Assembly: GCF_001308875.1 (NCBI RefSeq)
Contig: NZ_KQ465131.1
Location: 1-59,628 of the forward strand
DNA length: 59,628 nt
DNA from: Lysinibacillus sp. ZYM-1
GTDB lineage: Bacteria > Bacillota > Bacilli > Bacillales_A > Planococcaceae
Direction: 5' to 3'
Shown: positions 51,803 to 59,445 of the stretch, piece after piece
Layout of the letters: every line of letters starts with the position of its first letter
Position numbering within the stretch: the stretch's first letter is position 1
Notes under the pieces: generated by a model
Told to the model about the DNA's origin: nothing
What the model saw: only the letters and a program-made list of their open reading frames with translations
Database searches by the model: none
Position numbers and translations under genes: made by a program

Positions 51803-53461
51803 CTAACTAATCCATTGTCGTAATTTCTCTAGCTCCTCTTTAATCTGTGTTGCTTCTTGTTTCATACGCTGTCTCAACTTCTGAGGACTGCCAAATAGTC
51901 GATATAGAACAAATTCACGCTCATAATCTTCTTTATCTTCTAACTCTTGAACAAGGGCCTTTAAAAGGTTTGCATCCATTATTTCAATCCCTTTTAGCGG
52001 TTTAGCTGATTCATTGGCGCCAAGCAGAATCGCTACAAACACAGGAATTAGCTCAGTTGATAAGCCATGAGCCTCTACAAAAGCTTCCCCATAAGAATCC
52101 TGCACAGACTGATGTTCGGAATCGACCAGGGCCATATAATTTAACACGAGCGGAAAGTAATCCTTACTGTATAGTCCTAATCCAAAAACTGCATAAGTGC
52201 CAGGCATGGCTGATTTTTCACTTGGCTCAACATCCTGATACCATGTAAATTCCTCCATGGCTATCTGAGCATAATCCGCTAATAAAGGAAAAAGACTAGG
52301 ATACGCTAGGCAATTAGCAAAAAACTGATGCAGCTTTGATTTGGCTAGCTTTTTAAGCGGAAGGAAATTTTTCACTTTCGCCTTTAATGTCATGTTATAA
52401 CCCTTTGGAAAGCCTTCCTGTAAAAGATGAATGATATAATGAAGCGCTTCTCGATAAGCCGTTTCTCCTTCTTCCTTCATTCGTAGATCAATCGTTTGCA
52501 AAATATCATTCGCTCTGCCTTCAAAAACATCACTTTTGTGCATACTTTCAAAACGGCCGCTTCCTTTTTGCAAATAATCTATAGCCTGCTGAGAGCCAAG
52601 CTGTTTAGCAAGCTTCAGGTATTGCAAACGAGTAGCTGGTTCTTTGTAACCTAGTTTGACTGTCACATAAAGAAAGAAATCTAGTTTTTCCTGCTCGATA
52701 TCCTGTGCTGTGTCCTCGGTTTTTGGCACCCACTCATTTGTGTAATCTCCTGCTTGTTCAAAATGGTATTTTAAAAAGTGGTCCTCTGCCCAATTTTTAA
52801 AGGCTGTCGTATAATAATAGATCCACTGATCTAAACGCTCCTTATTTGCAAGATGTTTTTCTTGTAGTTGGCGAACAAGAGGTTCAATCTCCTCTGCTGT
52901 TTGCTGAAAGAAATGTGGATTGACCAAATGCTGGGCAAAGAAAAATTCATCATTGTCACTTGGACGTACAGGAAGTTCAGCCAAAACCTTTGTTTGAATA
53001 AAAGAAGCTAACTCCTGTTTCATGAACGCCAGCTTATGTTCATGAAGCAGCTCCTTTTGAAAAACCCAAATGGTCTCTCCATGCTCAAATTCGAGCATTA
53101 CCTGAAAATGATAATCAAAAAATCGAGGCCCATATGGCTGTGCTTGAAACATCCTCTCCATTTTCGTACTTAATGCCGAAAAAAGTTCCTCAACTTGATT
53201 CTTTTCTGTAAATTCTTGTATGTATGTCCCTGCATCCACCTTATACGCACTATCACTCCAACTAAATGGCTCGTAGACATCAATATAAATAGTCCCATTT
53301 TGGCTTTGACCTTTTTTCCATGCAACTTTTAAATAGTTAAAGATCCCAGCTTGTAGTCGACTTTGATTTTGAATGGCACTTATGCGTTGACTTTCTTGCT
53401 GATAAACGGCGGTAAGTTTCTCCCACACATCCGCTAAAAAATTCTCTACAGACTGCTTCAA
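51803..53461 (-). CDS. Large DUF6138-like protein, first gene of the operon
   Basis: The 552-residue helical protein begins MKQSVENFLADVWEKLTAVY and has a mixed N-terminal domain (up to about 190), then a long alpha-solenoid-like C-terminal part (MKEEGETAYREALHYIIHLL and later GTYAVFGLGLYSKDYFPLVL) ending in a coiled coil (QEATQIKEELEKLRQWIS). I think it belongs to DUF6138, a Bacillaceae family without known function. The start is TTG at 53461, eight bases after GAGGG. It is followed closely by the ankyrin gene. The upstream SUFU gene ends at a terminator, so this gene begins the operon. Confidence 0.65.
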   Translation of the reverse strand: MKQSVENFLADVWEKLTAVYQQESQRISAIQNQSRLQAGIFNYLKVAWKKGQSQNGTIYIDVYEPFSWSDSAYKVDAGTYIQEFTEKNQVEELFSALSTKMERMFQAQPYGPRFFDYHFQVMLEFEHGETIWVFQKELLHEHKLAFMKQELASFIQTKVLAELPVRPSDNDEFFFAQHLVNPHFFQQTAEEIEPLVRQLQEKHLANKERLDQWIYYYTTAFKNWAEDHFLKYHFEQAGDYTNEWVPKTEDTAQDIEQEKLDFFLYVTVKLGYKEPATRLQYLKLAKQLGSQQAIDYLQKGSGRFESMHKSDVFEGRANDILQTIDLRMKEEGETAYREALHYIIHLLQEGFPKGYNMTLKAKVKNFLPLKKLAKSKLHQFFANCLAYPSLFPLLADYAQIAMEEFTWYQDVEPSEKSAMPGTYAVFGLGLYSKDYFPLVLNYMALVDSEHQSVQDSYGEAFVEAHGLSTELIPVFVAILLGANESAKPLKGIEIMDANLLKALVQELEDKEDYEREFVLYRLFGSPQKLRQRMKQEATQIKEELEKLRQWIS

Positions 53462-53488
53462 ATGCTACACCCTCTCTCTTAGAGAAAA

Positions 53489-53521
53489 ATCTCTCGCCAA
53501 AAATTATTTAGCGAGAGATCA
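53489..53521 (-). terminator. Terminator between SUFU and DUF6138-like genes
   Basis: On the minus strand, ATCTCTCGC pairs with GCGAGAGAT around a 13-base loop, followed by TTTTTCTC. It directly follows the stop of the SUFU gene (53524). Confidence 0.7.
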
Positions 53522-53523
53522 TC

Positions 53524-54585
53524 TTATCCGATTGTTTTCACAACCGTTCCTTCTTGATTCTTAATATGTGTTTTCATAATTTGAAAACTGACACCATCTA
53601 AAGAAGATAATGCAAATTGACTTTCTTGCGGCACTAACTTTTGACTTAACTCGTCAACTGCCGCTTTGTTCAATGTAATGGTAATTTCCTGTTCATTCTC
53701 ACGATAACCTACTTGATTATCCGCTTTAAACACAATTGTTAAATCTTGACCGACTAAGCTAAGATTCTTGTCTTTTAAAATCCGTCCACGTAATAATTTG
53801 CTAATGACATCTGCCTGCTTAGCTCCTAGTTGAACAACATTGGATTGCTTGTTAAACCAACCCTTTTTCCCTACCTGCCAAGCCAGTTGATCGACGAATA
53901 GAAAGCCTGTACTTGAACCATCTTCCACCATTCCTCGTTCAACCGCCCTTACAATCTCAGGGTTTTGTAATAACGAAGCTCGTGTTAAGTCTGTTATATA
54001 GCTTGGAATTTGGTTGATGCCTGCCTGTAGCACACCGAGTGTTTTCCATGTTTGCATCGCTTCTAGTTCATCCTCTGTAATGCCCACCATTTGGATAAAC
54101 TCCACTTTGCCATTTGGCGTATCCATTTCAGCAAGTTCAGGATCATGTGTGAAGGCAAGTGCAGTTAATTGTGTATCGGCATCGAGACAAATGGGACCAT
54201 TTGCATCTAAATAATCGCCTGTTCTAAAAACATTCCCACTATTAAAAACATATCTTCCCATATTCTGTAGTAAATTCAAGGCCCAGGCAGGGGGCTCGTC
54301 CTCGTCCTCGCTGCGCACTAAACGAAATGTCAATTCAAATCCATACCCACTATATTCTTCATTTTCAAGTTCTTTTTCATATAATTCCGAGAACCCATAT
54401 GTAACAAAATGCCAATGGGGAATCGGTGTTTCACTTTTATAGGCACTTATGCCATCTAAAGGGTCTTGTCCCCCTAAAGAATAAGGAATCATGGTTCCGT
54501 AATGCTTTGGCTCCTGCTCCCCGTACACCTGTGTTAATGCTTGATCAACCGCATCCCAACCAACCGCAATGACTTCCTCACTCAT
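53524..54585 (-). CDS. Suppressor-of-fused (SUFU) domain protein
   Basis: The 353-residue product has the SUFU signatures LGGQDPLDGISAYKSETPIPHWHFVTYGFSELY (about residues 35-70), YSGYGFELTFRLVR and the later MQTWKTLGVLQAG region. The remaining 150 residues form an extra beta-rich part. Bacterial SUFU proteins are best known as immunity proteins of polymorphic toxin systems, although many lack a toxin partner in the same locus. GGAGG lies eight bases before the ATG. The gene has its own terminator and lies upstream of the five-gene operon on the same strand. Confidence 0.88.
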   Translation of the reverse strand: MSEEVIAVGWDAVDQALTQVYGEQEPKHYGTMIPYSLGGQDPLDGISAYKSETPIPHWHFVTYGFSELYEKELENEEYSGYGFELTFRLVRSEDEDEPPAWALNLLQNMGRYVFNSGNVFRTGDYLDANGPICLDADTQLTALAFTHDPELAEMDTPNGKVEFIQMVGITEDELEAMQTWKTLGVLQAGINQIPSYITDLTRASLLQNPEIVRAVERGMVEDGSSTGFLFVDQLAWQVGKKGWFNKQSNVVQLGAKQADVISKLLRGRILKDKNLSLVGQDLTIVFKADNQVGYRENEQEITITLNKAAVDELSQKLVPQESQFALSSLDGVSFQIMKTHIKNQEGTVVKTIG

Positions 54586-54744
54586 TTACATTTCCTCCCT
54601 GCTGTTGTCACTACCGACTCAACTCCCTAATCAATATGATACCAATTTTATGGTAGCTCATTAACAGCAATAGGACTCATTTTCAGTTTCTTTGTAACTA
54701 GGTTTATTTTCATTTGGTATGAGGTAAATATTACTAATGAAAAA

Positions 54745-54783
54745 AATTAGGCCATCTTCTTGGTAACCAAAAAGATGACCTGT
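54745..54783 (-). terminator. Terminator of the papain-like gene
   Basis: AGGCCATCTT (54749-54758) pairs with AAGATGACCT (54772-54781), one mismatch. The minus strand then reads AATTTTTTTCATT. A second perfect 11-bp hairpin (TTGACATTTCA / TGAAATGTCAA, 54797-54825) lies between this and the stop. Confidence 0.65.
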
Positions 54784-54845
54784 CTAACCTACTATTTTGA
54801 CATTTCAATTTATATGAAATGTCAAGGCTTGGAAATCTATTTACG

Positions 54846-55394
54846 TTAGCCATACAACATGGCTGGCTCACGCACAACATGTAAATAGTCTGCCAGTTTT
54901 CCCGCAAATACTTTCTCTAAGTATGGCAATTGTGCTAGACAGTGTGGCGTCATCAATGCTGGATTTTGATAAATTTTTAACCCTCCCACTTTTAATAGCG
55001 TCGCTACAAACTGGGAACAAAAATAAGCACGCTCTCTTCGCACTTCCTTTTGCATCATCACACCAAAAAGCCCGATAAAATTATATTTATAACGATCTCG
55101 ATTCCAATACATATAGCGCACAATTTTCATCATTTCTAAATATTGATAATGAGAAATTCTACATCGATAAATGACACAATCTGCTGACTCAAATAGCCCT
55201 CTTTCCGCGTCCTCTCGCAAAAAGCCTCCGCTTAAAGGATTGTTTAATTGCCTTCGTCCAAAGCTAAACATGTCAAATAGTCCTTCATCAAAGGCAATTG
55301 ACGCATGATTCATCTCTCTTCCTGTATACATACCTATCGCTTTCGATAATAATGTCCCTGTTTTAGTTAATACTATGTAAATCGTATGTGCCAT
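54846..55394 (-). CDS. YiiX-like permuted papain-type (NlpC/P60-related) protein
   Basis: The 182-residue product has the layout of circularly permuted papain-like amidases or peptidases: an early catalytic His in REMNHASIAFDEGLFDMFSF, and a late Cys in RAYFCSQFVATLL (near residue 130). The remaining Lys/Arg-rich helices suggest association with membrane or nucleic acid. The family includes YiiX and lipid-hydrolysing members and is mostly uncharacterised. AGGTGAAG precedes the ATG. It stands alone upstream of the SUFU gene on the same strand. Confidence 0.72.
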   Translation of the reverse strand: MAHTIYIVLTKTGTLLSKAIGMYTGREMNHASIAFDEGLFDMFSFGRRQLNNPLSGGFLREDAERGLFESADCVIYRCRISHYQYLEMMKIVRYMYWNRDRYKYNFIGLFGVMMQKEVRRERAYFCSQFVATLLKVGGLKIYQNPALMTPHCLAQLPYLEKVFAGKLADYLHVVREPAMLYG

Positions 55395-55856
55395 TTCTTC
55401 ACCTACTCCAATATTCTTTCTACAACTACCAATACGTTTTAAATCTTCAAATGGTTTCGTGAATTTCCTTTTTTTATTAAGTATATACTTTGAATCTAAA
55501 TATTTTCTTATTAGAACCTGAAGAATTCCTTAAGATTTAGCTTTATTTTCTAGTATTTGAGTTAAACGAACTATGATTATATCAACTTCTGAAAAATCTA
55601 TTTTTGAACTACCTTTATTTATATGCCGTTAATTGTATTGTTATGTGGGGTACTTTTAGGTACAAAGCAATTTTTCACTGGGGTATTATTCTAGATTAGA
55701 AAAAACAAATCACTAAAGTATTCATTCATCTTTTCCCTTATAGTCACGCAATAATAATTAAACGAACATATCATATACCACAAATTTATGGAGTAGTCGC
55801 CTTGGTTCAAAACTAACCATACAGCTGATTGTTCCTTGTAAATGACTGGAACAACT

Positions 55857-55897
55857 GCCAAACACAATCTATCATAAATGTGTGTTTGGCTTTTTTT
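55857..55897 (+). terminator. Stem-loop terminator
   Basis: GCCAAACACA (55857-55866) pairs with TGTGTTTGGC (55881-55890), followed by seven T residues. No plus-strand gene precedes it. Confidence 0.65.
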
Positions 55898-55954
55898 GTA
55901 AGACCCTATGTTTGAATCGAATTACCAACAATTACAAAATCTTGATACGCCTTT

Positions 55955-56029
55955 TTAACACTGTTTTGTCATGTACATCCAATCTAAAAATTGATTATGC
56001 TGCATTGCTTTAATAAGGTTTTCTGTCAT
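55955..56029 (-). pseudogene. Small WYL-like gene, N-terminal remnant (SOS type)
   Basis: ATG at 56029 opens MTENLIKAMQHNQFLDWMYM then TKQC and a stop. In Bacillus, short WYL-domain proteins of about 70 residues begin in this way (LhKAhxxNxxhDhhYh) and lie in SOS-controlled units next to yolD and Y-family polymerase genes. Only 24 codons remain. The SOS-box-like site upstream supports this reading. There is no yolD or polymerase gene left here. Confidence 0.45.
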
Positions 56030-56045
56030 CCGTTTGTATTATTAT

Positions 56046-56060
56046 AGAACATACGTTTGT
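56046..56060. promoter_or_regulatory. SOS box (LexA/DinR site)
   Basis: AGAACATACGTTTGT fits the Bacillus SOS box CGAAC-N4-GTTCG with mismatches at the outermost positions and one arm base. It is followed on the minus strand by TATAATAATA and the WYL-like start. Confidence 0.5.
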
Positions 56061-56310
56061 ATTTTACAAACCCAAACGTAATTAAATTGAGTGTTTGAGC
56101 TTTCTTGTTTAATATTTTTATAGTGTTCTTAAAATCTACTTTTAATCAATATCAACTATATATTCACTTCTTGTCAATTTCATTTTACTTGCAGCCTTTT
56201 CAGAAAGATGGTTTGTATACACGCCCACACTAAGAAACCCGCATGATAACCTGTAGTAAAATCTCAGGCATTCCACCAAATTCTTCAGACTTCGGGTCCT
56301 AAATTTAAAT

Positions 56311-56460
56311 TTACTTTTTTAAAAATTTGTACCACGGGGCTCCTATAAAGAAAACGGCAAACAATAGGATAAGAAAATCGTAGGCTTGTATGCCATCTAA
56401 AAAAAGAATTAGTAACACGGCTATACATGCCAATATTCTAAGTAAAACTGATTTTTTCAT
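56311..56460 (-). CDS. Small membrane protein, 49 residues
   Basis: The frame encodes MKKSVLLRILACIAVLLILF then LDGIQAYDFLILLFAVFFIG and APWYKFLKK: two membrane segments with positive ends (KKS- and KFLKK). A GGGG sequence lies six bases before the ATG. It is below usual gene-caller length limits and matches no family I know. A well-formed two-helix topology supports it being real. Confidence 0.5.
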   Translation of the reverse strand: MKKSVLLRILACIAVLLILFLDGIQAYDFLILLFAVFFIGAPWYKFLKK

Positions 56461-56697
56461 TTAAGACCCCATTCTTTTATATTCTTTTATACTATGAAAT
56501 ATATTCCGCTATATTATATAGTTACGAAACGGATCGAGGAACGTTTAAACGGTAAACTTGGTTTAAATTTGAAGTTAACAGACAAACATAAAACCTTTTC
56601 AGATAATCTTAATGCTGTTAGTAAATAAATGGCTTTCACACAAAACTCATGTTAACCTTAAAGTACGCATTAATTTACATAAATTGGAGGCATAAAA
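56461..56697. other. Short intergenic stretch with an unsupported 44-codon frame
   Basis: A plus-strand frame at 56494-56628 (IEERLNGKLGLNLKLTDKHK) is open from an ATG but has no ribosome binding site. It may be a remnant. Confidence 0.3.
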
Positions 56698-56886
56698 ATG
56701 TTTGATAATTTACGTTTCTATATGCAAGTTGTTTCAACAATTTTAGTGATCATCTTTGTTTTCATGAATTTTTTGGGGCATTGGACAGCAGATCGATTCG
56801 TTCAAATCATATTTTTCTTTGGTATGGTATTCGCCGTTTTCAGTGCAGGTATTGAAACTGAAAAAAAACTAAAAAACAGAAGCTGA
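56698..56886 (+). CDS. Small membrane protein, 62 residues
   Basis: The product has two membrane segments (YMQVVSTILVIIFVFMNFL and FVQIIFFFGMVFAVFSAG) separated by a short GHWTADR loop, and a charged tail ETEKKLKNRS. TTGGAGG lies eight bases before the ATG. The function is unknown. It is a single gene. Confidence 0.65.
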   Translation: MFDNLRFYMQVVSTILVIIFVFMNFLGHWTADRFVQIIFFFGMVFAVFSAGIETEKKLKNRS

Positions 56887-57277
56887 TTGGAATGCTAAAT
56901 CAAAGGCATGATTATTATTTTCTTTGTGAAGGCAATTATCGTTGAATAATTTTTTAAAAGAATTCGACCTTTCTAAACTCTCCTACCATGCCTAATGAAA
57001 TGTTTGACTTTGCCATCCTTAGAACGATTTCGCCCTGAATCACTAGGTTCATAGATACCTTCGTAACATAGTATGCCTCGTCATTCCACTTCTCTCACAG
57101 CCTTCCTATTCTTTTAATCAAAAGGGAGGTTATCCTCCAAGACCCCCCTTTGGTCCCTTACTATTTGCAAACGGATCTTTATATTACAAAAATAAAAAGC
57201 CCCCATAATAGAGACTTGGATTAATGCCATCTGGATTTACATTATTTAGTTACCTAAAATAAATATGAGGTGATACT
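56887..57277. other. Intergenic stretch, possible remnant
   Basis: About 390 bases. On the minus strand near 56970-57070 a frame reads YEGIYEPSDSGRNRSKDGKV then KHFIRHGRRV before a stop, which looks like a protein tail, but I cannot place it. AAAGGGAGG and CCCCCTTT near 57120-57152 can pair. Otherwise nothing is clear. Confidence 0.35.
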
Positions 57278-57607
57278 TTGTCAGGCATTTTTAAATATAC
57301 AAAATATATTCTTATGCTCATTTCTGCTGTTCAGTTAACTAGGTTCAGTCCAGAATATTTGGAACCAATACTGCTTTATGAGTATTTATTATTTATAGCA
57401 TTATGTTTTTTACTTGGTATATTAGAAGACTTTTTTAAACCTAGCATAAAAACAAATATTTTAATTCGTACAGCAATTATCATTTGTTCTCTCGTTTTAT
57501 TGATTACTTCATTCTCCTTTAAAGCCACTGCTACCATTATTTTTTCTATAATAATGTTTATTGCAATTAGTTTCTCTCTATTTTTAGCAATTAAGCAAAA
57601 GGAATAG
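57278..57607 (+). CDS. Four-helix membrane protein of unknown function
   Basis: A 109-residue product with four hydrophobic segments (YTKYILMLISAVQL, YLLFIALCFLLGIL, IRTAIIICSLVLLITSF, TIIFSIIMFIAISFSLFLAI). The start is TTG at 57278 with GAGGTG five bases upstream. The family is not recognised. It lies 72 bases before the SASP gene on the same strand, though SASP genes are normally forespore-specific, so co-transcription is unlikely. Confidence 0.6.
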   Translation: MSGIFKYTKYILMLISAVQLTRFSPEYLEPILLYEYLLFIALCFLLGILEDFFKPSIKTNILIRTAIIICSLVLLITSFSFKATATIIFSIIMFIAISFSLFLAIKQKE

Positions 57608-57679
57608 CCCCGTGAATATAGAAAAATTTACGGATATTAAAACATCTTCTGTACAAACTAATTTCAGGAGGTGAAATCC

Positions 57680-58075
57680 ATGCCCAAAAATAATAACAAC
57701 CAAAATTTTAACCAAAACGTTCCGAATGCAACACCCAATGCTATGAATTCAATGAGTCAAGAATTTGGAAATGAGACTGATGTCAATCAAATACGTCAGC
57801 AAATCCAACAAGCAGAAGCTAACAAACAACAAGCTTCTGGTTCAAGAAACTCAATGAATGAAGAATTCGGGAATGAAACAGATGTCAATCAAATTCGTCA
57901 ACAAATCCAACAAGCGGAAGCTAACAAAAAACAAGCTTCTGGTTCAAGAAACTCAATGAATGAAGAATTCGGAAATGAAACAGATGTCAATCAAATTCGT
58001 CAACAAATCCAACAAGCAGAAGCTAACAAAAAATTTGCTTCTGGTCGATTTGCAAACGAAAACAATTCAAAATAA
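57680..58075 (+). CDS. sspE: Gamma-type small acid-soluble spore protein (SspE-like)
   Basis: The 131-residue Gln/Asn-rich product has three copies of a 34-residue unit, each with SxxEFGNETDVNQIRQQIQQ then AEANK. Gamma-type SASPs do not bind DNA; they are an amino-acid store in the spore core that the GPR protease cuts at the EFxxETD-type sites during germination. The start at 57680 follows AGGAGG by eight bases; the GTG three codons earlier lies within that site. A sigma-G promoter would be expected upstream. A strong terminator follows. Confidence 0.93.
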   Translation: MPKNNNNQNFNQNVPNATPNAMNSMSQEFGNETDVNQIRQQIQQAEANKQQASGSRNSMNEEFGNETDVNQIRQQIQQAEANKKQASGSRNSMNEEFGNETDVNQIRQQIQQAEANKKFASGRFANENNSK

Positions 58076-58092
58076 GTTAAATAATAATCCCC

Positions 58093-58124
58093 AACCGGCA
58101 ACTTTTTTACTGCCGGTTTTTTGT
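58093..58124 (+). terminator. Terminator of the SASP gene
   Basis: ACCGGCA (58094-58100) pairs with TGCCGGT (58111-58117), followed by TTTTTTG. Confidence 0.75.
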
Positions 58125-58241
58125 TTAATACCTTCCATGAACACGTTGATCATCCAACTTCTATGATACGATTTTTCAGCATGGTTATACTATATTGGCA
58201 ATAAAAAAGACACTCCTTCAAATGAAGGAATGTCTAGGCAT

Positions 58242-58607
58242 TTATCTATACATATCTAACAGATTTAATAAATACATTTCTGTTTCATTTATCGAAAACA
58301 TTACTTCTTTATGCAGTTTATCTTCCGTACAATCTTCAGTAAAAAATACTAAGTATTTGTTTACTTCAACGAAGAATTTTTCAAACTGTTGTAAGAACTC
58401 ATCAATTTTTTGATCGCCAGGTGTTACAGATAAGTAAATAGTTTTGAATAAATTAAAGTCACTGTATGCATTGCTTAAAAAATAGATTGCCAATATTTTA
58501 TCGCTAATGACATATGATTTTACAAAGGACAGGTTTTGTTTTAATTTATTCAATGCATTTATAAGATTAGTAGTTTGTTTAAGCATATTTGCAGTATTAC
58601 TATACAT
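58242..58607 (-). CDS. Helical protein of unknown function, 121 residues
   Basis: An all-helical protein with leucine-rich heptads (MLKQTTNLINALNKLKQNLS, then IDEFLQQFEKFFVEVNKYLV) and a single Cys. No domain is recognised. A strong AGGAGGTGG-type ribosome binding site sits just before the ATG at 58607, so the gene is probably real. It may form a four-helix bundle or coiled coil. It converges with the SASP gene. Confidence 0.65.
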   Translation of the reverse strand: MYSNTANMLKQTTNLINALNKLKQNLSFVKSYVISDKILAIYFLSNAYSDFNLFKTIYLSVTPGDQKIDEFLQQFEKFFVEVNKYLVFFTEDCTEDKLHKEVMFSINETEMYLLNLLDMYR

Positions 58608-58731
58608 CTAATAACCACCTCCAATTTAATAATAAGCAAAAAATCACCAAATTGGAATAATATTCTGCATTTTTATGTTCAAAAGCAAGAACTGACTAAT
58701 CAAAGCGATGGAGACTCCATTGGTTGTACTT

Positions 58732-58956
58732 TTATACCATCCCCAATTGGGTGACGATGGCTTCAGTCCAAACGCCAATCACCAATAATAAAAAAATCCA
58801 CCCCACAAACTTGATGAAGATTTTTAATAAAGGGTTTTCTGAAAATTCTCTTGAAAAGGGGCTCACCTTTAAAACATCATGAGGGTATTTCAACAACATA
58901 TATGAAAAACTGCCAAAAATGAACGTAACCCATATAGCAGCTATGAACGTTTCCAA
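58732..58956 (-). CDS. Small membrane protein, 74 residues
   Basis: The product has a first membrane segment (ETFIAAIWVTFIFGSFSYMLL) and a second one (FIKFVGWIFLLLVIGVWTEAIV) around a charged loop (KYPHDVLKVSPFSREFSENP). TTG at 58956 lies seven bases after AGGAG, so it is preferred over the upstream in-frame ATG at 58983. No family is recognised. It is a single gene. Confidence 0.6.
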   Translation of the reverse strand: METFIAAIWVTFIFGSFSYMLLKYPHDVLKVSPFSREFSENPLLKIFIKFVGWIFLLLVIGVWTEAIVTQLGMV

Positions 58957-59123
58957 TGTGTCACTCCTAAAATTGAGTTTCAATTATCACATAATTATTA
59001 TATTCTTTCCCCCTCCTTTTTTGTGCCACCAGAGTACCATTTTGCATCGTTGCATTTTCGTCAACATAAAAAATCATTAACAAGTGATTTTTTTACGCTA
59101 TTTAATAACTTAGCTATTCCAAT

Positions 59124-59321
59124 CTAAATATTTTTCCCCTTATTAAAATTAGCACTATCTTTCAAAAATGATATGGCAAAATCTCGGAAGCTATTTACCA
59201 CAAATGAATTTTTTCTGTTTTTATTCCAGGCAATTCCCACCGTTTGAAAGCATGCAGGATTTGCGATATTGAGAATTTTTACATTGTCCGAAAGTATGGG
59301 AAGAAGTTGTACCTCTAACGT
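59124..59321 (-). pseudogene. LysR-family regulator, C-terminal fragment
   Basis: The frame reads TLEVQLLPILSDNVKILNIA then NPACFQTVGIAWNKNRKNSF and VVNSFRDFAISFLKD. It is the end of the effector domain of a LysR regulator, where a strand resembling hGIAWxKNR and a final helix FRDFAI are typical. The remaining N-terminal two thirds are missing: just upstream, at about 59321, the DNA turns into an SDR gene on the opposite strand. It is therefore a broken gene fused by deletion or insertion. Confidence 0.6.
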
Positions 59322-59445
59322 CCCACTGCGTCGCTCTGCCAAACCTGAGGAAATTGCAGAGGTCGTTGTATTCCTATCTTCTGATGCCGCAAGCTTCTGT
59401 AACGGTTATGTATATGCTGTTGATGGCGGACAAGTTGCTCACTAA
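59320..59445 (+). pseudogene. Short-chain dehydrogenase, C-terminal fragment
   Basis: The plus-strand frame reads VPLRRSAKPEEIAEVVVFLS then SDAASFCNGYVYAVDGGQVAH and stops. This is the standard end of an SDR enzyme (PxEIAxxVxFLxSDxAxxxxG, then DGG). About 200 N-terminal residues, with the cofactor site and active-site Tyr, are missing, so it is inactive. It begins exactly where the LysR fragment on the other strand ends. Confidence 0.65.

Larger units (their letters stand above)
55395..56310. other. Gene-poor stretch with SOS box and WYL-like remnant
   Basis: No intact gene. It holds a strong terminator (55857-55896), an SOS-box-like site at 56046-56060 and a tiny minus-strand remnant at 55955-56029. 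The rest is AT-rich with stops. Confidence 0.5.
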
